From Omphiscola glabra (lineage: Eukaryota > Mollusca > Gastropoda > Lymnaeidae), in the NCBI GenBank assembly GCA_964017045.1, contig OZ024809.1, positions 26,900,618-26,964,617 of the forward strand: a stretch of DNA of 64,000 bases, written 5' to 3'. A program made the position numbers and the translations under genes. Of this stretch, positions 55,101 through 64,000 are shown piece by piece. The first letter of the stretch is position 1. The number at the start of each line of letters is the position of its first letter. The notes under the pieces are model-generated. The model worked only from the letters and a program-made list of their open reading frames with translations. It did no database searches and was not told the DNA's origin.

Positions 55101-58100
55101 GTGATAGGTATGTATAGTCAAGTGACTAGGTGATACGTATGTATGGTCAAGTGACTAGGTGATATGTAATTATGGTCAAGTGGCTAAGTGATAAGTATGT
55201 ATGGTCAAGTAACTAGGTGATAGGTATGTATGGTCAAGTGGCTAGGTGATAGGTATGTATAGTCAAGTGGTTAGGTGATAGGTATGTATAGTCAAGTGAC
55301 TAGGTGATATGTATGTATGGTCAAGTGACTAGGTGATACGTATGTATGGACAAGTGGCTAGGTGATACGTATGTATAGTCAAGTGGCTAGGTGATAAGTA
55401 TGTATAGTCAAGTGACTAGGTGATACGTATGTATGGTCAAGTGACTAGGTGATACGTATGTATAGTCAAGTGGCTAGATGATAGGTATGTATAGTCAAGT
55501 GGCTAGGTGATAGGTATGTATGGTCAAGTGGCTAGGTGATAGGTATGTATGGTCAAGTGACTAGGTGATAGGTATGTATAGTCAAGTGGCTAGGTGATAG
55601 GTATGTATAGTCAAGTGGCTAGGTGATAGGTATGTATAGTCAAGTGGCTAGGTGATACGTATGTATGGTCAAGTGACTAGGTGATAGGTATGTATGGTCA
55701 AGTGACTAGGTGATAGGTATGTATGGTCAAGTGACTAGGTGATAGGTATGTATGGTCAAGTGACTAGGTGATAGGTATGTATGGTCAAGTGACTAGGTGA
55801 TAGGTATGTATAGTCAAGTGGCTAGGTGATAGGTATGTATAGTCAAGTGGCTAGGTGATACGTATGTATGGTCAAGTGACTAGGTGATAAGTATGTATGG
55901 ACAAGTAGCTAGGTGATACGTATGTATAGTCAAGTGGCTAGGTGATAAGTATGTATAGTCAAGTGACTAGGTGATATGTATGTATGGTCAAGTGGCTAGG
56001 TGATAGGTATGTATGGTCAAGTGCCTAGGTGAAAGTATGTATGGTCAAGTGGCTAGGTGATAGGTATGTATAGTCAAGTGGCTAGGTGATAGATATGTAT
56101 AGTCAAGTGGCTAGGTGATAGGTATGTATAGTCAAGTGACTAGGTGATAGGTATGTATGGTCAAGTGACTAGGTGATAGATATGTATGGTCAAGTGACTA
56201 GGTGATAGGTATGTATGGTCAAGTGACTAGGTGATAGGTATGTATGGTCAAGTGACTAGGTGATAGGTATGTATGGTCAAGTGACTAGGTGATAGGTATG
56301 TATGGTCAAGTGACTAGGTGATAGGTATGTATGGTCAAGTGACTAGGTGATAGGTATGTATGGTCAAGTGACTAGGTGATAGGTATGTATGGTCAAGTGA
56401 CTAGGTGATAGGTATGTATGGTCAAGTGACTAGGTGATAGGTATGTATAGTCAAGTGGCTAGGTGATAGGTATGTATAGTCAAGTGGCTAGGTAATAGGT
56501 ATGTATGGTCCAGTGGCTAGGTGATACGTATATATGGTCAAGTGACTAGGTGATAGGTATGTTTGGCCAAGTGGCTAGGTGATAGGTATGTATAGTCAAG
56601 TGGCTAGATGATAGGTATGTATGGTCAAGTGACTATGAGGTAGGTATGTATGGTCCAGTGGCTAGGTGATAGGTATGTATAGTCAAGTGACTATGAGGTA
56701 GGTATGTATGGTCCAGTGGCTAGGTGATAGGTATGTATAGTCAAGTGGCTAGGTGATAGGTATGTATGGTCAAGTGGCTAGATGATAGGTATGTATGGTC
56801 AAGTGACTAGGTGAAATGTATGTATGGTCAAGTGACTAGGTGATAGGTATGTATGGTCAAGTGACTAGGTGATAGGTATGTATGGTCAAGTGTCTAGGTG
56901 ATAGATATGTATGGTCAAGTGACTAGGTGATAGGTATGTATAGTCAAGTGGCTAGGTGATACGTATGTATGGTCAAGTGGCTAGGTGATAGATATGTATA
57001 GTCAAGTGGCTAGGTGATAGGTATGTATGGTCAAGTGACTAGGTGATAGGTATGTATAGTCAAGTGGCTAGGTGATAGGTATGTATAGTCAAGTGGCTAG
57101 GTAATAGGTATGTATGGTCCAGTGGCTAGGTGATACGTATATATGGTCAAGTGAATAGGTGATAGGTATGTTTGGCCAAGTGGCTAGGTGATAGGTATGT
57201 ATGGTCAAGTGGCTAGATGATAGGTATGTATGGTCAAGTGACTATGAGGTAGGTATGTATGGTCCAGTGGCTAGGTGATAGGTATGTATAGTCAAGTGAC
57301 TATGAGGTAGGTATGTATGGTCCAGTAGCTAGGTGATAGGTATGTATAGTCAAGTGGCTAGGTGATAGGTATGTATGGTCAAGTGGATAGATGATAGGTA
57401 TGTATGGTCAAGTGACTAGGAGATAGGTATGTATGGTCAAGTGACTAGGTGATAGGTATGTACGGTCAAGTGACTAGGTGATAGGTATGTATGGTCAAGT
57501 GTCTAGGTGATAGATATGTATGGTCAAGTGACTAGGTGATAGGTATGTATAGTCAAGTGGCTAGGTGATACGTATGTATGGTCAAGTGACTAGGTGATAG
57601 GTATGTATGGTCAAGTGGCTAGGTGATAGGTATGTATAGTCAAGTGACTAGGTGATAGGTATGTATAGTCAAGTGGCTAGGTGATAGGTATGTATGGTCA
57701 AGTGGTTAGGTGATAGGTATGTATAGTCAAGTGGTTAGGTGATAGGTATGTATGGTCAAGTGGCTAGGTGATAGGTATGTATAGTCAAAAGGCTAGGTGA
57801 TAGGTATGTATAGTCAAGTGGCTAGGTGATAGGTATGTATAGTCAAGTAACTAGGTGATAGGTATGTATAGTCAAGTGACTAGGTGATACGTATGTATGG
57901 TCAAGTGACTAGGTGATATGTAATTATGGTCAAGTGGCTAAGTGATAAGTATGTATGGTCAAGTGACTAGGTGATACGTATGTATGGACAAGTGGCTAGG
58001 TGATACGTATGTATAGTCAAGTGGCTAGGTGATAAGTATGTATAGTCAAGTGACTAGGTGATATGTATGTATGGTCAAGTGGCTAGGTGATAGGTATGTA

Positions 58101-61100
58101 TGGTCAAGTGCCTAGGTGAAAGTATGTATGGTCAAGTGGCTAGGTGATAGGTATGTATGGTCAAGTGGCTAGGTGATAGATATGTATAGTCAAGTGGCTA
58201 GGTGATAGGTATGTATAGTCAAGTGACTAGGTGATAGGTATGTATGGTCAAGTGACTAGGTGATAGATATGTATGGTCAAGTGACTAGGTGATAGGTATG
58301 TATGGTCAAGTGACTAGGTGATAGGTATGTATGGTCAAGAGACTAGGTGATAGGTATGTATGGTCAAGTGACTAGGTGATAGGTATGTATGGTCAAGTGA
58401 CTAGGTGATAGGTATGTAAGGTCAAGTGACTAGGTGATAGGTATGTATGGTCAAGTGACTAGGTGATAGGTATGTATGGTCAAGTGACTAGGTGATAGGT
58501 ATGTATGGTCAAGTGACTAGGTGATAGGTATGTATAGTCAAGTGGCTAGGTGATAGGTATGTATAGTCAAGTGGCTAGGTAATAGGTATGTATGGTCCAG
58601 TGGCTAGGTGATACGTATATATGGTCAATTGACTAGGTGATAGGTATGTTTGGCCAAGTGGCTAGGTGATAGGTATGTATAGTCAAGTGACTAGGTGATA
58701 CATACGTATGGTCAAGTGACTAGGTGATAGGTATGTATAGTCAAGTGACTAGGTGATAGGTATGTATAGTCAAGTGGCTAGGTGATACTTATGTATGGTC
58801 AAGTGACTAGGTGATAGGTATGTATGGTCAAGTGGCTAGGTGATAGGTATGTATAGTCAAGTGGCTAGGTGATAGGTATGTATAGTCAAGTGGCTAGGTG
58901 ATAGGTATCTATGGTCAAGTGTCTAGGTGATAGGTATGCATGGTCAAGTGTCTAGGTGATAGGTATGTATGGTCAAGTGACTAGGTGATAGGTATGTATA
59001 GTCAAGTGACTAGGTGATAGGTATGTATGGTCAAGTGTCTAGGTGATAGATATGTATGGTCAAGTGACTAGGTGATAGGTATGTATGGTCAAGTAACTAG
59101 ATGATAGGTATGTATGGTCAAGTAACTAGGTGATAGGTATGTATGGTCAAGTGACTAGGTGATAGGTATGTATAGTCAAGTGACTATGTGATATGTATGT
59201 ATGGTCAAATGTCTAGGTGATAGATATGTATGGTCAATTGACTAGGTGATAGGTATGTATGGTCAAGTGACTAGATGATAGGTATGTATGGTCAAGTAAC
59301 TAGGTGATAGGTATGTATGGTCAAGTGACTAGGTGATAGGTATGTATGGTCAAGTGACTAGGTGATAGGTATGTATGGTCAAGTGTCTAGGCGATAGGTA
59401 TGTATGGTCAAGTGACTAGGTGATAGGTATGTATGGTCAAGTGACTAGGTGATAGGTATGTATGGTCAAGTGACTAGGTGATAGGTATGTATGGTCAAGT
59501 GACTAGGTGATATGTACGTATGGTCAAGTGGCTAAGTGATAGGTATGTATAGTCAAGTGGCAAGGTTATAGGTATGTATAGTCAAGTGGCTAGGTGATAG
59601 GTATGTAAAGTCAAGTGGCTAGGTGATAGGTATGTATGGTCAAGTGACTAGGTGATAGGTATGTATTGCCAAGTGGCTAGGTGATAGGTATGTATAGTCA
59701 AGTGACTAGGTGATACATACATATGGTCAAGTGACTAGATGATAGGTATGAATAGTCAAGTGACTAGGTGATAGGTATGTATAGTCAAGTGGCTAGGTGA
59801 TACGTATGTATGGTCAAGTGACTAGGTGATACGTATGTATGGTCAAGTGACTAGGTGATAGGTATGTATGGTCAAGTGGCTAGGTGATAGGTATGTATAG
59901 TCAAGTGGCTAAGTGATAGGTATGTATAGTCAAGTGGCTAGGTGATAGGTATGTATGGTCAAGTGGCTAGGTGATAGGTATGTATAGTCGTGGTTAGGTG
60001 ATAGGTATGTATGGTCAAGTGGCTAGGTGATAGGTATGTATAGTCAAGTGGCTAGGTGATAGGTATGTATAGTCAAGTGGCTAGGTGATAGGTATGTATA
60101 GTCAATTGGCTAGGTGATAGGTAGGTATAGTCAAGTGGCTAGGTGATACGTATGTATGGTCAAGTGACTAGGTGATACGTATGTATGGACAAGTGGCTAG
60201 GTGATACGTATGTATAGTCAAGTGGCTAGATGATAGGTATGTATAGTCAAGTGGCTAGGTGATAGGTATGTATGGTCAAGTGGCTAGGTGATAGGTATGT
60301 ATGGTCAAGTGACTAGGTGATAGGTATGTATAGTCAAGTGGCTAGGTGATAGGTATGTATAGTCAAGTGGCTAGGGGATAGGTATGTATAGTCAAGTGGC
60401 TAGGTGATAGGTATGTATAGTCAAGTGGCTAGGTGATAGGTATGTATAGTCAAGTGACTAGGTGATAGGTATGTATGGTCAAGTGACTAGGTGAAAGGTA
60501 TGTATGGTCAAGTGACTAGGTGATAGGTATGTATGGTCAAGTGACTAGGTGATAGGTATGTATGGTCAAGTGACTAGGTGATAGGTATGTATGGTCAAGT
60601 GACTAGGTGATAGGTATGTATAGTCAAGTGGCTAGGTGATAGGTATGTATGGTCAAGTGGCTAGGTGATAGGTATGTATAGTCAAGTGGTTAGGTGATAG
60701 GTATGTATATTCAAGTGGCTAGGTGATAGGTATGTATAGTCAAGTGGCTAGGTGATAGGTATGTATAGTCAAGTGGCTAGGTGATAGGTATGTATAGTCA
60801 AGTGGCTAGGTGATAGGTATGTATAGTCAAGTGACTAGGTGATACGTATGTATGGTCAAGTGACTAGGTGATACGTATGTATGGACAAGTGGCTAGGTGA
60901 TACGTATGTATAGTCAAGTGGCTAGGTGATAAGTATGTATAGTCAAGTGACTAGGTGATAGGTATGTATGGTCCAGTGGCTAGGTGATAGGTATGTATGG
61001 TCAAGTGGCTAGGTGATAGGTATGTATAGTCAAGTGGCTATGTGATAGGTATGTATGGTCAAGTGGCTAGGTGATAGGTATGTATAGTCAAGTGGCTAGG

Positions 61101-64000
61101 TTATAGGTATGTATAGTTAAGTGGCTAGGTGATAGGTATGTATGGTCAAGTGACTAGGTGATAGGTATGTATGGTCAAGTGGCTAGGTGATAGGTATGTA
61201 TAGTCAAGTGACTAGGTGATAGGTATGTATGGTCAAGTGACTAGGTGATAGGTATGTATGGTCAAGTGGCTAGGTGATAGGTATGTATAGTCAAGTGGCT
61301 AGGTGATAGGTATGTATAGTCAAGTGGCTAGGTGATAGTTATGTATGGTCCAGTGGCTAGGTGATAGGTATTTATGGTCAAGTGACTAGGTGATAGGTAT
61401 GTATAGTCAAGTGACTAGGTGATAGGTATGTATAGTCAAGTAGCTAGGTGATACGTATGTATGGTCAAGTGACTAGGTGATAGGTATGTATGGTCAAGTG
61501 GCTAGGTGATAGGTATGTATAGTCAAGTGACTAGGTGATAAGTATGTATGGTCAAGTGACTAGGTGATAGGTATGTATGGTCCAGTGGCTAGGTGATAGG
61601 TATGTATGGTCCAGTGGCTAGGTGATAGGTGTGTATGGTTCAGTGGCTAGGTGATAGGTATGTATGGTCAAGTGGCAAGGTGATAGGTATGTATAGTCAA
61701 GTGGCTAGGTGATAGGTATGTATGGCCAAGTAACTAGGTGATAGGTATGTATAGTCAAGTGACTAGGTGATAGGTATGTATGGTCATGTAACTAGGTGAT
61801 AGGTATGTATGGTCAAGTGACTAGGTGATAGGTATGTATGGTCAAGTGGCTAGGTGATACGTATGTATGGTCAAGTGACTAGGTGATAGGTATGTATGGT
61901 CAAGTGGCTAGGTGATAGTTATGTATAGTCAAGTGGCTAGGTGATAGGTATGTATAGTCAAGTGGCTAGGTGATAGGTATGTATGGTCAAGTGGCTAGGT
62001 GATAGGTATGTATAGTCAAGTGGTTAGGTGATAGGTATGTATGGTCAAGTGGCTAGGTGATAGGTATGTATAGTCAAGTGGCTAGGTGATAGGTATGTAT
62101 AGTCAAGTGGCTAGGTGATAGGTATGTATAGTCAAGTGGCTAAGTGATAGCTATGTATAGTCAAGTGACTAGGTGATACGTATGTATGGTCAAGTGACTA
62201 GGTGATACGTATGTATGGACAAGTGGCTAGGTGATACGTATGTATAGTCAAGTGGCTAGGTGATAAGTATGTATAGTCAAGTGACTAGGTGATAGGTATG
62301 TATGGTCCAGTGGCTAGGTGATAGGTATGTATGGTCAAGTGGCTAGGTGATAGGTATGTATGGTCCAGTGGCTAGGTGATAGGTATGTATGGTCAAGTGG
62401 CTAGGTGATAGGTATGTATAGTCAAGTGGCTAGGTGATAGGTATGTATGGTCAAGTGGCTAGGTGATAGGTATGTATAATCAAGTGGCTAGGTGATAGGT
62501 ATGTATAGTTAAGTGGCTAGGTGATAGGTATGTATGGTCAAGTGACAAGGTGATAGGTATGTATGGTCAAGTGGCTAGGTGATAGGTATGTATAGTCAAG
62601 TGACTAGGTGATAGGTATGTATGGTCAAGTGACTAGGTGATAGGTATATATGGTCAAGTGGCTAGGTGATAGGTATGTATAGTTAAGTAACTAGGTGATA
62701 AGTATGTATGGTCAAGTGACTAGGTGATAGGTATGTTTGGTCCAGTGGCTAGGTGATAGGTATGTATGGTCCAGTGGCTAGGTGATAGGTGTGTATGGTT
62801 CAGTGGCTAGGTGATAGGTATGTATGGTCAAGTGCCTAGGTGAAAGTATTATGGTCAAGTGGCTAGGTGATAGGTATGTATAGTCAAGTGGCTAGGTGAT
62901 AGATATGTATAGTCAAGTGGCTAGGTGATAGGTATGTATAGTCAAGTGACTAGGTGATAGGTATGTATGGTCAAGTGACTAGGTGATAGATATGTATGGT
63001 CAAGTGACTAGGTGATAGGTATGTATGGTCAAGTGACTAGGTGATAGGTATGTATGGTCAAGTGACTAGGTGATAGGTATGTATGGTCAAGTGACTAGGT
63101 GATAGGTATGTATGGTCAAGTGACTAGGTGATAGGTATGTATGGTCAAGTGACTAGGTGATAGGTATGTATGGTCAAGTGACTAGGTGATAGGTATGTAT
63201 GGTCAAGTGACTAGGTGATAGGTATGTATGGTCAAGTGACTAGGTGATAGGTATGTATAGTCAAGTGACTAGGTGATAGGTATGTATAGTCAAGTAGCTA
63301 GGTGATAGGTGTGTATGGTCAAGTGACTAGGTGATAGGTATGTATGGTCAAGTGGCTAGGTGATAGGTATGTATAGTCAAGTGACTAGGTGATAAGTATG
63401 TATGGTCAAGTGACTAGGTGATAGGTATGTATGGTCCAGTGGCTAGGTGATAGGTATGTATGGTCCAGTGGCTAGGTGATAGGTGTGTATGGTTCAGTGG
63501 CTAGGTGATAGGTATGTATGGTCAAGTGGCTAGGTGATAGGTATGTATAGTCAAGTGGCTAGGTGATAGGTATGTATGGCCAAGTAACTAGGTGATAGGT
63601 ATGTATAGTCAAGTGGCTAGGTGATAGGTATGTATGGTCATGTAACTAGGTGATAGGTATGTATGGTCAAGTGACTAGGTGATAGGTATGTATGGTCAAG
63701 TGGCTAGGTGATACGTATGTATGGTCAAGTGACTAGGTGATAGGTATGTATGGTCAAGTTGCTAGGTGATAGGTATGTATAGTCAAGTGGCTAGGTGATA
63801 GGTATGTATAGTCAAGTGGCTAGGTGATAGGTATGTATGGTCAAGTGGCTAGGTGATAGGTATGTATAGTCAAGTGGTTAGGTGATAGGTATGTATGGTC
63901 AAGTGGCTAGGTGATAGGTATGTATAGTCAAGTGGCTAGGTGATAGGTATGTATAGTCAAGTGGCTAGGTGATAGGTATGTATAGTCAAGTGGCTAGGTG
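49195..64000. repeat. 29-bp satellite, about 510 copies, continues past the window
   Basis: Core units aggtgataggtatgtatggt plus caagtggct. Left part (about 49200-51640) is mostly the tccagtggctagatgat subtype; the rest is mostly tcaagtgactaggtgat. Higher-order copies are visible: rare variants recur at 2,001 bp (69 units) and 2,436 bp (84 units). Stops in every frame exclude coding. Confidence 0.97.

Overview
This window is intron-rich eukaryotic DNA, most likely from a freshwater pulmonate snail (Lymnaea-like). The evidence is GT-AG splicing, small exons (60-387 bp), AT-rich introns, non-LTR retrotransposon relics, and three copies of a SPIN-type hAT transposon, a family that from memory has been reported in the pond snail Lymnaea stagnalis. 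The species call is inference.

One protein-coding gene is recognisable. It is an FNDC3 (fibronectin type III domain-containing protein 3A/3B) orthologue on the + strand. I traced 22 coding exons from 9630 to 39824 by hand; all splice phases agree, and they join into one open frame of about 1,141 codons. The product has a Pro/Tyr/His-rich N-terminal region, a short basic segment, nine tandem FN3 domains and one C-terminal membrane segment. This is the architecture of vertebrate FNDC3 (about 1,200 residues). The extreme N-terminus was not found and is probably left of the window. A possible alternative C-terminus lies at 44620-45130: two small exons in matching phase that encode another hydrophobic tail and are followed by an AATAAA signal.

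Layout: 1-9600 is upstream or 5' intronic DNA made of unrelated tandem arrays (43, 33/36, 23, 18, 27, 47, 20, 26 and 38 bp units) plus two SPIN copies. 9630-39824 is the gene, where most introns carry a private minisatellite, often starting within a few tens of bases of an exon. 39825-48000 is 3' UTR and downstream AT-rich DNA with a few more arrays. 47950-48235 is a LINE relic. 49195-64000 is a single 29-bp satellite of about 510 copies that runs off the end of the window. By eye, tandem repeats occupy roughly half of the window.

The most unusual feature is that several tandem arrays span exon/intron junctions, so the 5' splice site itself has been multiplied: exon 4 (six copies), exon 7 (ten perfect copies), exon 11 (three copies, one changed to GC) and, less cleanly, exon 19. 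In exons 4 and 7, use of any downstream copy adds a premature stop or shifts the frame, so the first donor should be under strong selection. Also notable are a hAT-like element whose terminal repeat appears to have seeded a 23-bp satellite, a 1.17-kb element with inverted ends in intron 19, a LINE 3' end inserted in a minisatellite, and a hammerhead-ribozyme-like core on the minus strand of intron 15.
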